Assembly: GCA_036429605.1 (NCBI GenBank)
Contig: CM071590.1
Location: 1,364,001 to 1,428,000 of the forward strand
Direction of reading: 5' to 3'
Length of the DNA stretch: 64,000 nucleotides
Source of the DNA: Cladobotryum mycophilum
Lineage: Eukaryota > Ascomycota > Sordariomycetes > Hypocreales > Hypocreaceae
Positions 47,032 to 58,891 of the stretch are shown in pieces (the first letter of the stretch is position 1; every line of letters begins with the position of its first letter). A program made the position numbers and the translations under genes. Below the pieces are notes generated by a model. That model was not told the origin of the DNA, ran no database searches, and worked only from the letters and a program-made list of their open reading frames with translations.

Positions 47032-48157
47032 CTACCGACGCTCCGTCACATTTACATCGGCCTGCCTCGCCTCGGCAGCAATCTGCTGAACGACGGGCGC
47101 GAGAGCGGCGTTGGCACCGCGAATATCACCCACGGCAGACTCGAGGGCCTGCATGAGGGAGTCAATCTCTGCGCGCTGGCGGTGGATCTCGTCGTAGAGG
47201 ATGGCGTTGTGGGACTGGGCGGTCTGGAGGCGGGCGTTGAGGTGGGATTGGTGGGAGGTTAGGGTCGGGGTGAGGTGTGCGGCGAGAATGGCTTCGGCGG
47301 GGAGAAGGTGAGGTCTGTTGAAATTGGTTTGAAGAATGTTAGTTTTCGTTTTGTTGGAAGAGGAGGAGGGGGGGGGGGGGTTGTATGTGCATGGCATCAT
47401 TGGAAGGGAAGGGATATGGAGAGCGACGTACGGTGTTGGCTCGGGTCCGTCGGCGGAGGAGGCGCGTCGATGGGAGGCGTCGCTGATGAGGTTTTCTAGT
47501 TCGTTGATTTTGGGGACGACTTGTCGAGTGACCATGATGTTTTCAAACTCTTTCTAAAACAAGAAGCCCGTTAGATTCCAATCATATTTCTTTCCTTCTT
47601 CTTCTTCTTCTTCTTCCCTTCTCCTTTTCTTTCTTTCTCTCTTCCTCACACATCCCTTCCCAAGAGACCAGGAACACAACAACAGCAACAACAGCAAAGG
47701 AAAAAGAAAAAAGACAGGGAAAACTAACCTCGCATTTCTCGCCCAACTTATCAACCATCTGGCCCTGTACCTGCCGCAGCACGGGCTCCGCCTTCTTCGC
47801 GATGGTGGGATAGCATGCCGCAAAGTTATCCCACTTGAGCTTTCCTAGTGTTCGCTGTAGGGAGTGCGCGTAGAGTTGTTGGAAGCGAGTTGCGCGGGGG
47901 CCGGGTATGACGGGTTGTTGTTGTTGCGGCGGCGGGGGAGGAGGGGAGGGTTGAAGAAGTGATTCCTGGGGTTGCTGTTGTGAATGCGCTTCTCCTCCTC
48001 CTTCGCCTCGTCCCCCTTCTTGTGCGGTAGAGTCTGGTTCGATCTGGGTGTTTTCTATCGGAGCTGGGGCAGCTGGTTCGTCCGTATCCATAGCAGTGTC
48101 GACCCGTTCTTGCGCAGGTGGATTAGGATCCTGCTGAGACGGTGATTCCGTCGCCAT
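47032..48157 (-). CDS. NNF1: Kinetochore MIND complex subunit Nnf1
   Basis: Subunit of the MIND/Mis12 complex linking inner kinetochore to Ndc80 and Spc105. Exons 47729-48157, 47432-47553 and 47032-47314 (introns 175 and 117 nt) give 277 aa. The first 85 residues are low complexity (Pro/Gln-rich, acidic). The Nnf1 domain starts at GPRATRFQQLYAHSLQRTLGKLKWDNFAACYPTIA and continues KEFENIMVTRQVVPKINELENLI; the C-terminal exon is a coiled coil (HLNARLQTAQSHNAILYDEI, RAEIDSLMQALE). Conserved order and residues match fungal Nnf1. Intron 1 is C/T-rich. Confidence 0.9.
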
Positions 48158-48960
48158 TTGTGTTCTTATTGTAGCAGCTTATAAGGAGAGGGGACAATGG
48201 CGATACGTATTAGCTATAGCTCTCAATTGACATGAGAAACAAAACAAAACACGTAATTAGATGCTAGATTATTATGTTGGAGTTGAAAGCGCGTAAAGTA
48301 GAGAGAGGGAAAAAAACGTGGGGGGAGTGGGAGTGGGAGACGCGACGTGGGGTTGAAGTTCGAATGGCCCTCTTGGAGTTACCCGCACGTGATGGCTTGG
48401 AGACGGATGGTCGACGTTTCGTTCCCGTCCGTCTCCATCAAAAAGTCGGCAACGGTGGCTTGCAGGATGCAGGAGTTGGAACCAACAAGACAAAGGACCT
48501 TTTTATTAATTGATTGATCGATTTGTGGAGCCTGATCTGATGACCCCCCGTCTCATGGCCCGTCTCCAGCCGCTCTGTATCGCATCCTCCACATCTCTGG
48601 ATATGCGGACATGTATAGACATTAGATATAGACATTCTAGTACAACTCGTTATTTGATGTATATGGAGACGAAAAAGTAGTTGAGCAGCGTATACGGTAC
48701 CTACGTCTACAACAGACGCCCCTTTGCTTCTATACAACCTCCGGCCATTCCATGTCCCCCTCCCCTCTCTATTGCCTTTGGTCCCAATCATAGCCTTCAT
48801 TTCCCCATGTCCCAAGTCTATAAGGGTATCAATTCCCATTTACAGTTCATACACTCATACCCAACAAAAATTCCCCAAGAATTCTCCCGACAAAAAAAAA
48901 AAGAAGAAAAAAAGAAAAAAGGTAAACACTTGCCCAGTAATCCCGCCCCGATATAAACAT
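48158..48960. other. Intergenic region
   Basis: About 800 bp between the NNF1 start and the stop of the upstream same-strand gene. Contains a poly-A-rich stretch near 48891-48920. No gene. Confidence 0.5.
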
Positions 48961-50445
48961 TCAGTTTGCTGCCAAAATAGCCGCCGCATCAGGGGCCGAG
49001 GTGTGATCAGTCTTGCCCCCGTCTCTTCTCACTTCTTCTTCCCGCCTTCTCGTGCGGTCCGCCTCCTTTTGGCTCTCGTGGCTCACATAAGTAGCATAGC
49101 GAATCGTTCCGAGAGTCAGAATCGCCATGAAGATGATGCCAACGACTGATCGCCTGATCAGGATCCATCGGACACCCTCAATCTCTGACTTGGAGTCGCT
49201 ACTAAGCATGATGCTCATCTTGTAGTTGATTTGTTGGATCTGCTCTGATGTTAGAAAGAAAACACTAGCAATTACCAACAAACTAAAGACAGCATCAAAG
49301 CACAATGAATATGTATGCAGGGTATTCATCCACTTACAGCACTGTCGGCCGTCTTTTGCTCTTCTCTAACGGCCATCTTGCGGTCGTTAAAGAGTCCTCG
49401 CGTATTATCAGTCAACGTAAGCAGCTCTTGGTTCAAAGATTGTGTCAAAATATCAACCTCGTGCTGCAGGTGAGTCCTCTGTTGGCGCATTTCTTCATCT
49501 TGTATCCGTCTATTGTTCTTAATCTCGGCACTCAACTCGGAGCAAGCCGCAGAAAAGAGATATGATTCCTACAAAAATTGTTAGTATACACGGTAGCACA
49601 ATTTCTCAGCAGGGGGCGAAGAGAATTCTCACGTTTTCCACATCACTCTTGCTAACCAGCCTCTCTTGTGCCATGTCTAGATTGTGCGCCAAGAGGCCCC
49701 TGATAGCCTTCATGGCCGTGATGGCCTGCTCGTTTGTGTAGCCACCTTCTTGTAGTTGTTTAACCAGAGAGTAGCTGTCGAAATGATGGATATATCTCTG
49801 CGAAGACATTACAGGCGCTTGTCCTGGAATGCTTTCTGGGGCCCCCATCAAAATGACAGTCTCTAAGCCTCCTGGTTTAGCTCCATCCTTTGCCTGCTCA
49901 GGCTGTCCATCTGCTACGACGCCATCTTTTTTGCTCGAACTGCTGCCAGCCGGCGACTCTGTTTCGGCCTGGCTACTTTGGATCGGTACAATTTCGGGTT
50001 CGATATGAGCTGTCTCTTGGGTCTTTGTTTCTTCATCCTCGTTCGCCTTCATTTCCTGTATGTTAGTCGTAGCAGCTTGAGCCTCGGTCATCTCTTTCGG
50101 CACTTCTTCAGGCTTTGCCTTTTTGTTCTCGTTTTCGTTTGCATTTTCGTTTTCTAGGTTTCTGAAATATTGCTTGCCAATCTCGCTCTTGGATGCGCCC
50201 TCGGGACCCTTTTCATCCACACCTTGAGCGGGCGTCTCTTGTTCTTGGTCCTTTTGCTGCTGCTTCTCCCATTCGAGCGGTTCAACAGCCTTGCCAGCTC
50301 TTTTCGGAAACGAGCTATTGGTCCGCCTCCATCCTCTAATGGCCCCAGGCTCGACCACTCCGGTCCAAGATGGGATGCTGCTGCCCCTCGCAGTGGCAGC
50401 GCGCAGCAGGTGCGGGTACAGGAACGTCAGTCTACCGGCGACCAT
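48961..50445 (-). CDS. Mitochondrial coiled-coil protein of the MCUR1/FMP32 (DUF1640) family
   Basis: Exons 49633-50445, 49338-49568 and 48961-49239 (introns 64 and 98 nt, all phase 0) give 440 aa. The N terminus MVAGRLTFLYPHLLRAATARG is Arg-rich without acids, a good mitochondrial targeting signal; the open frame upstream of this ATG has only a TTG start. A long acidic, Glu/Asn/Gln-rich spacer follows (ENENANENENKK). The family domain starts HHFDSYSLVKQLQEGGYTNEQA, runs through a long coiled coil (RIQDEEMRQQRTHLQHEVDI) and ends in a transmembrane helix (SVVGIIFMAILTLGTIRYATY) plus a charged tail. Animal members modulate the mitochondrial calcium uniporter; in yeast they act in respiratory complex assembly. 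The role in this fungus is not shown by the sequence. Confidence 0.87.
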
Positions 50446-51900
50446 TGCGAATGAGCATATCGAATGGTTTGAATTTATCGGTTCGGTGGGTTCTTCATTA
50501 GGCGTCGATTTTTCGCAAAAGGGCCACGCAGGGTTTGAAATTGGGCCGATGTTGGGAGAGAATGTGCGGGCCAAGGAGCTGTCGAATGGTTATCATCGGA
50601 TCAAGGGCGACGTCGGCCAGAGGAGCGAGCTTCAACCAAGGATGAGCAGCAGCTTCCAACACGTGGGGTCTGAATCAAGTCTAGCGGGGCAACATCCCAC
50701 CATGGCCATCGACAACAAGGACACAGACGATAAGATAAGAACGTTCAAAACGTTCCATACTATGACCTACAGGCTACTACTCTCAAGACACAAGACAACC
50801 AACTACATAAACTATGAGACTCCAACACTAGAAAGGCAATTTCAACTTCATTTTCCGCAGAACCTTTGGGCTAGGTATTGGGTTTCTAGTCTACAGTCTA
50901 TGATATGCATACATCTCGGCCCGACGCAGGGGGACGCACGGCAAGACAAGGTTATTACATAGGTAGCTAGTTACTACGGAGTACTGGGCGAGAAGCAAAG
51001 TATGCCCAATGGGTACCGCATCAAACATTGGGGTGTTATTGGGAGCATCCTTCATTTTGAGGTTGGAATTGCATAGAGACGCCTGGCCCTTCACCCACAG
51101 GCATTGGTTGCTCAATGGCAATGCTGCATTCACCAAAATTCACAAACATGCTCATCATCAACCAAAGGGAGGATCAACAAATGGGAGAGATAATGAATAT
51201 CCCAATTTCTACGCTTCCATGGACAAATTCCCCAACCAGGGCCGTCCATATCTCAAAAAAAGAAAACCATAAGCAATAATAAAATACAGTTGCAATCCAT
51301 ATCCGCCCATAACCCATTGCAATCCCATTTCAAAAAAGTTACCCTTTCCCTCTCCCGCCAGTTCATTACTCGCGAAGATGTGAAGAAAGCCACTGGAAAG
51401 GAGCGGCCCAGTAAAAATGCTCAAGTTCGAGAAAACTCCCCCGTAACCCCAAGATAAGATGAAATGAAATGAAAAGAAAAAAAGCAAAAAGTCCATTTTT
51501 GTTTCGTCAACCGTTAGAAATGCTGGGAAAGGTGTTGGCAAGATTGTTTGGGTTCACCCGCCATTCGCTCATCCCCAAAGGAAGCAGAAAAGAATATCCA
51601 GAATCGATACATAATATGCAATCGTCTCGCTGGTGAAAGAGTATCATGAGAATTTGTACCCCAGCCCATTCCGTGCGCTATTAGTATAGGTAGTTGTATC
51701 CGCATCATCAGTACGCCGTGTGTGAGTCTTTCTCGAGAGATAATGTGTAGGAGTTCATCACAGTCTGTGCCGATCTCCGACTGGCCGGTAGACAGCTCAG
51801 TGTCCATATAGACAGGTCAAGGGTAAGTCGTCATAATACATGTGTAAGAAGAAACAGCCGCGTCGGAGATCCCAATGATTGAATGTCGATTGCGCCCATT
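50446..51900. other. Intergenic region between PUF3 and the MCUR1-like gene
   Basis: About 1.45 kb: promoter of the MCUR1-like gene and 3' region of PUF3 (same strand). TACGGAGTA lies at 50975-50983. No gene seen. Confidence 0.5.
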
Positions 51901-54900
51901 CTACGCCTCTTCTTCCTGAACCCTCAAGCTGACTCCCCCGGCGGCGTTACCAGGCGACTTCTTGGCGCCTTCGTCAGCCCGAATGCTCACGGCACTGGCA
52001 TGTGTACTCGGTGGGCTGGTGCTCTGCGGGCTGTTGGTCTCGTTGGTCAAGACAGGGGTTTCAGTGGCCATCGAGTTCGTGTCTGACTGGGCCGATGACT
52101 GTTCGCCCTTGCCGTTGCCGATGAATTTTTCTAGGGCCTGGAGTTGTCTTGAGGCTCCGCTCTTCTTCAAGGAGTAGAAATGCGGCTTGATCTCATCAAC
52201 CAGAGCATCGAGTTCAGAACCTTGAAGGGCGCTCAGCAATTTCTCTATTGGGCAAAGTGTTAGTATTATGCTGAAGGTGTGTTTCTTTCCAATCGACTTA
52301 CGTAGCACATAGTTTCCATACTGATCACGCATCATCTGCTGCAAAGGGTTGTTGCCATCGCTTCCCGCTGTCGAAAGTTGTTCTCGAATAAAGGTTCGTT
52401 GTTCGGTGCTTCCAAATTCGATGCATTTCTCCACAACATTTGAGGCGAACTTGTGCTTGGAGAAGGTCAGAAGCTGATCCAAGACCAGCTGAATAATCTT
52501 TTGACGGTCCTCAGGCTTGCCATTCTGGATCACATGCTGAGCCACGTAGTTGCCATACTGATCGGTAATGAGAATCTGAGCAGACGAGTGCAGCTCGCCC
52601 ATGATCTCCAACTTATCGGCCTCATTCCCATACTCGAGCATTCGTTGAATGACTCGGCACCCATATGTGTGAGATGCAAGCGCTGTCACCTGTCCGCGGA
52701 TGGCGTTCATGATGAAATCAATGTACTGTCTTGGAACGAGCTCAATGATCTTCTGGACAACGTGGTTGCCATTCTGGTCCTTGATGACTTTGAGGATATC
52801 CGGTTCCAGCTCCTTGGTCAGCTCAGCTTGCTGTTCGACTAAGACATGTTCGAGAGCCTACAAAATTCGCTGTTAGCATATGCATGTGTTCGGCAACATG
52901 GTGGTTACGCCTACCTTTTGGACGACGCGGCACGCATATACCTGCACCGATAAATCGACCACTTTTCCCTTCATCTTGTCTGCCAGAAGCTTCTTCTGGA
53001 GCTGATTGCCATGTTCAAAGAACTTCTGGACGACATAGTTTCCAAATACATCCTTCATTAGTTGGACAGCGTTGGGTTCAATTTCCCGGAAAATTTGATC
53101 CTTTTCATCACTGTTGGCGCTCTCCAGCTTCTGCTGGATAAATCTAGAGCCGTGTTGATCCCCGCTAAACTCGACAACATAGGTGTAAATATCCCTCAGC
53201 TCGTAACGCTTGCTCGATTTGTTGCTCGTTCGGAACTCATCAAGAAGCACACTTCTCATGCCTTTGCCTGGATCCTGGTCTCGGGATGGCCGAATGGGCG
53301 AGAGAACTGGGCTCATGTGGTATGATGGATGAAGAGGCGCAATAGGGTAGCCTGGAATCATCGGGGGACGGAAAGTCTGGTTGTAAGGATCGGGGAACGC
53401 TGTAGGATATGGGGAAGCGATATTGCCGTAAGGATATTGGCCTGGGTAGTACTGGGGAGCATAATTCGGTGCAAACTGGGCGGACGCTCGGCGTTCGTAC
53501 TCGACCGTCCTTGGGTCTCGGGAGGACGGTCTGGTAGCCCAAGCCTCAGGGGTTTGGGCGTAGCTCCTTGGACTGTTGCCAGACTCCAAGCGATAACCGT
53601 TGGGCGAGGGAGAAATTCTATCAATGGAGTGCCGCTTCATGGCTGCAAGTTGGGCCAGGTCGACATTAAAGTCCAGGCCACCTCCAAATCTCGAGACACC
53701 GTTGTCGCCTGCCCAAGGCTGGAAAGGCTGCGAGGCAGGGTTGAAGGATTGACCGTTGGTGGAAGCACTATCGATGGACAGCTGGCGAGCAAACCGCAAT
53801 GCAACCTCTTCCTCGAGCTGCTTGTTCAAGTTGAAGGCTCGTTGGTTGGTAGTCTGTGTAGAAAAGGAGACGGAGTGGCCGGGCATCTGCCTCTGGGAAT
53901 GGATCGAGTTGCTGGGGGTATGGCCGTTGCCATGATGGTAGAGTTCTGTAAAGGCAGGTGAGCCCTGGGAATGCCTAGAGGGAGGCAAGCTGGTATCCCT
54001 AGGTGCGGCATAGGCTCCAATGGACTCGAGGTATGCGGCAGCCTCGTGAGCATTTCGCTTCCCGGTAACAAAGGACGAGGCATATGCGTCGGATTCGTCC
54101 TGAAAGTTACCCACGGCATAGCCATTCTTCTTCATGCCGATCGCAGCATGTTGATGGGGATGATGATGATCGTAGTAGGCAGAGGCATTCGGGATGCCTG
54201 CATCTCGTGATCGGCCGGGCGAATTTGTGACGGAGCGAGTAGGGTTCTCTTGGTTCCATGTGATGGGCCCCCAAACGTCGGCTTCAGAGTTCGGATTCAG
54301 AGCGCTGGAGCCCGTCGGATTCTCATCGACATCTGCATGATACGGTGAGCAAGTTTTGAATTGGAATACAAGGGCGCCAGCGCCAGGCACGGATCGTTGA
54401 GGCGGACTTGAAGAATGAGACGCACCTTTGGAACCGATGGGACGGTCCCTGGGAGTTGCAAAAGAAGGATTCCAGATACTCTTGTTGGGATACAAGCTGC
54501 TAGGATTGGTGTAGCCCGAGCCCGAGCCCATGGCCTGCTGCTGCTGCTGCTGGGCTTTTTCTCCTGAACCAGCGGGCATGGCGAAAGTTGGGAATGCCCT
54601 GGACCGCGCCTGGAAGAGGAAGATGGTTAGTTAATAGAAAGATGACAGTTAAACGATTGTGCGGCGGTCAGAAGAGACGAGAGACCAGGCGAAACAATCC
54701 AGAGTTGGGACGACGACCAAAAGCGTGGGGAGTTTAGGCCCTTTGTGGCCCGCCAAGGGCGAATCAAGCGGTCTTCCGCATGCACTAGTTTGGCGCAGCC
54801 TTGAGACAGAGTACACACGAGGAAACCCCCCAAAACCTCCCCCTCTGACGTCGTAGCTGCGCCAGGATTAGGTTTAGGGAGGCTTTTTTTTGGGGCGTGA

Positions 54901-55187
54901 GTAAGAGACTCAGGGAACAGTGGGGAGGGGGAGTCGGAGGGAGGACGATAGAGAGTGAGAGAGAGCCCTGGAGCCCTGGAGAGGATAGCGCATAGTGCAT
55001 TTGGCATTTGGTTTTTGGGTTCCCAGCCCAGCCAGCAAGCCAGCCAGCCAGCGTCTTCTTTCTTTCTTGCACGGTGCATAAAACGGAGATAGGTACTTGT
55101 CGATAACAAAACAAAACAAGAACACAAAAAAAAAAAAAAAAGGGAAAAAATAAGAAAAAGAAAAAAACTTACTGATGTAGTCATCAT
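51901..55187 (-). CDS. PUF3: Pumilio-family RNA-binding protein (Puf3-like)
   Basis: Cytoplasmic PUF protein; yeast Puf3 binds 3'UTR UGUANAUA sites, mostly in nuclear mRNAs for mitochondrial proteins. Exons 52915-54609, 52302-52857 and 51901-52244 are clear. The first 440 residues are disordered; the eight-repeat PUM domain begins RYELRDIYTYVVEFSGDQHG and has repeat cores such as DVFGNYVVQKFF, YACRVVQKALE, DQNGNHVVQKIIE, YGCRVIQRMLE, DQYGNYVAQHVIQ and KFASNVVEKCIE. An acidic Ser/Thr-rich tail follows. A further 5' exon, 55173-55187 (ATGATGACTACATCA|GTAAGT), joins in phase across a 563-nt intron to an acceptor at 54610, adding MMTTSARSRAFPTFA before the internal ATG at 54579 (869 rather than 854 aa). 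That exon is inference. Confidence 0.92.
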
Positions 55188-58073
55188 TGGATGAAAATTA
55201 ATTTTCCTTCCGGGCGATTAGAAAAGGAAAGAAAAAAAGAGTGTGGGTTAGTAGAAGTGGCAGTAGTAGTAGTCGAAAGCAGTAGTGAAAAGACAGAGTG
55301 TCCTGCTGCCACAAACAATAGCGGACAACACGCGCCCAAAGCCCAAGGCAATTATCAAAATTCTCTTTCGAAAACCTCGACGACCTAGCCAACTTTGCTC
55401 GGACTTGAGCGTCGGCAGAGCGAGGGAGAGAGAAAAAGAGCAGGAAAAAAAGAATATCCACCAAAAGGGATCACCGAACCAACAACGGGCGCCAGAGCCG
55501 TAGGCGGGATGGGGAACGCCGGGGGGCTGTTTAGACGCTATAAGATAGCCGACCTTAGCGGGTCCAAACCCTGTGGTTTCAGTCTTCAAGGGGGGGAGGA
55601 TGAGATAGAATGCAATGCCCTGAAGTGATGTGCAGGCTCTCTCTCAGCTGAAAGCCTGGAGGTCGGTTTGGTGTAATTGAGGTGGTATCGTGGTGGAAGT
55701 ACTCGAACCGCCTGGTAGGCAATAAGCGAGGTTGAATATATAAAATATCGTATTCTATTGACAGCCCGGTTGTTTCAAAACCTGGATCCGAATTGATAAA
55801 CGGCCTGCAAAACTCAGGACGGTCAGCTGAATGATAAAAATAAAAGGGCAGCCCACAATAAACAAGGACGGACGAGAAGAGGTCGTTGCGCTGATGATGA
55901 AGCCCAGCCAGCGCTCTAACAGTGGAGATTGGTTGCGGGCACAGGCTCAGGCTAGGATCTGGAGCACTCGAAGAAAAAAGAAGCGGGGCGGCAGTCTGGG
56001 TTTTTCCTGTCGGTAAAACCAAGAAGGGGAAGAAGAAGAAGATGATGAAGATGATGAATCAAGAGGAGACAGGGGTGAATATATATGTGTGCTGTTCTGC
56101 ACCAAGATTCTTTTTGGGAAGGGGGGCGGAAGGGGGACAAGCAACGAGAAAGAAGCTCCTTCATTCAGACTTTAAAGAGTACCTTGCAAGAGGCCTCGTA
56201 ATAAACTTACCACAATAAAGGATTGGTCCTCTTTATAGTGTTTGTTGTAGGCAGTTGCGAGGTTAATTTTGCCGTGGGTCTGCGTAGGCGGAGGGTGAGG
56301 ATGATGATGATGATAAACGAGCGAACAAGCGATACTGTTGTTTGGGCTGACTTTTTTTGGTTTCAAGCGGTCTGTCAAAAATAAAATCAAAAATATCGCC
56401 ACGAAGCCAATCTGCCAACAAATTGGACCCGGTGTTGTTTCTTATGATGCTGGGAGCCGGCTCGAGTAAGTACTGGCTGTATCGGCATGTACAAAAAGAG
56501 GTGATCTGCAAAAATTCAAGAGAATGGAGGGATGCAGAGAGATGCAGAGGAGTATTTCGCCCAGATAGGTATGGAGGTTATCGTGGCGCTATATCAGAGG
56601 TTTGTATATGGAAGAAGAATAATCAATAAATAAAATAAATAAAAAATAAAAAAAACTGGGATGCCGGGGCAATGGACGAATAATAAATGAAGGTCTGGAA
56701 ATAAAGACAGAAAAATGGGCAGAAAAAAGGTATTAGAGCGAGCGAGAAAATATATCCTGCTATAGATGGAGGGATTATGATAAAGAGAGAGCACACACGA
56801 CGACGACGACGGGCGAGGGTGAAGGATAGCGAGATGGGGGCGGAAAAGCGTGGGCTTGACGGAGTAAATGTAGGTCAGCCGTGTTGAGGGCGAGGAGACT
56901 TTGTCGCAGCGCGCAGAATGCTAGGTCGGAATGTAGGTGTGTGGCAGCTATGGATGGGAGTGGAGGGTTGTGTCAATGGCCGCTGTTGCCCTCGAGTCCC
57001 TGGTGGCCTAGGGATAATCTGCTTGAGGAATGGCGGGCGAGACAAGACAAGCTGTGTTGGTGTTTTGTTTGTTTGTTTGGTTGATGCTTATCGTCAGGGA
57101 GCAGAAGACGAGAGAAATGTTGAATCGATAATGGGTCATGGATCATTGAGCATTGAACAATGAATGAATGAAAGAATGAATGAATGCATGGGGAGTCAAA
57201 AAGAGTCAAAAACGTTCGAGGAGGTGGGAAATCAAGAGGGCAAAGAGGGCGGCGCTCTGGTCGTGTTAAACCACGTCTACGAAATAATAGTATTTTTTGC
57301 TGCCTCCTCTTCCTCCTTCTCCTCTCTTCCTCGTTGTGCTTCTCCTCTCTTTGTTACTAGCTAGCCTTGACAATGTGTCCATCCGTTGCACAACACAAGG
57401 GTATCACGAAACAACAATAACAGAGGGCGAACGATGTATAGTAGGTACCTTAGCTATAGTACCTAAGTAGTAAGTGAAGTACCTATGTACATGAGATTGG
57501 CAAGTTCCGGAGGCATCAATCTAATCAGAAATCTATACGTCTCACTGGACTGGTACGAGGAACGGGTTTGTTTCTTTGGGTGGGTGTGTCCAGGGGAGGG
57601 AAGAGGATGAGGAGGGTCGGAGAGCCCTGTCAACCACGAGCTGATCCCGTATTTAGTGTCATGGAGGAAACAATCAAGGAAGCAAGCAAAGCATGCGATA
57701 CAAATAAGAAGGGGTGGTAGTGTTGCTTGATAGACCGGGGGAACGTTCGCACAACGCCAAGAGATTGTTAGTACACAGATGGTTGGTCCATAACGGGACG
57801 TGCCAGGGAGACCAGGGGGATGTGAATGTGGATATTTCATGGATTTCATGGATTTCATGGACGGGACAAGGGGACAAAATACATAATCGTACTTGCATGT
57901 GTATCATGAATCCGGATGCAAGCCTCAGTGTTATTGTTTCGCCGTGCCTCGGTAGACTTGTCACTGGCTTGTAGTTGTACTTTTCTGCTAACAGGTAACC
58001 TTTTTTTTTTAGTCAAACTCCCACACTTCACTTGCGTGCGTGCCGCGATGTCGGCTGAGAGCCAAGACTTTGA

Positions 58074-58103
58074 TAATGATGATGATGATGATGATGATGA
58101 TGA
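58074..58103 (+). repeat. (GAT)n trinucleotide repeat
   Basis: About nine GAT copies in non-coding sequence. Confidence 0.9.
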
Positions 58104-58854
58104 TTATGAGAGTAATCCACTTTATCCGACCAGATGCACAAGTACCTACTTGTAGGTATGTATGTACATATGCCACCGAAAGAAAAATCTCCGCCCCATG
58201 CCCCCCTCCTCCTCATCCTCCTCCCCCAGGCCCCCCCAGATGGTTGCTACTTGCAGTAAAGTGCCCAAGGACAAGGTTAATAGTAGTGAGATGGATGCAA
58301 GCAACTACCGAGAGATTCTAGGCCTTTGGTGGGTGCATTAGCAGTGGCACCAACTATGAGCAAGCATGGATGGGAAGAAAAGAGTCAGCATCAGAAAAAG
58401 GCTTTGTGCTAAATTAACAAGTGCACTTCATCCATCCAGCAACAAGTACGAGATGCTGTTTGGTGGCTCACTCAACACCGCCGCCGCCCCCGTCCAGGTG
58501 TTTTTCTGCCCGTCAATGATTATTCCTCCATGCCGCAATAGTACGTAGGTACTTGTACTCGGTACATTGACTCCAGATTCAAAGCAAAAAAATAAAATAA
58601 AATAAAAAAAAGATGGTGTACGAGTAAGTCAATACACAAGCATCTTTGCGACCCTTGCTGGGACCCCATCCATGATCCCAAGGAAAGCTGGAACATTTCC
58701 CCGGAGGACTGAATGTCGGACAGATACCTAACAGAGACTAACCAACTAACACACACCGCGAAGTTTACAGACACGCCCCCCTTTTTTTTCCCTTCCCTTC
58801 CTCTCCCTCTCCATCTCCATCTCTTTATTTGCGTTGGCCCGTTTCCCTTGAACC

Positions 58855-58856
<2 letters not shown>

Positions 58857-58888
<32 letters not shown>
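58857..58888 (+). repeat. (CA)16 microsatellite
   Basis: Perfect dinucleotide run of 32 nt. Confidence 0.95.
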
Positions 58889-58891
<3 letters not shown>

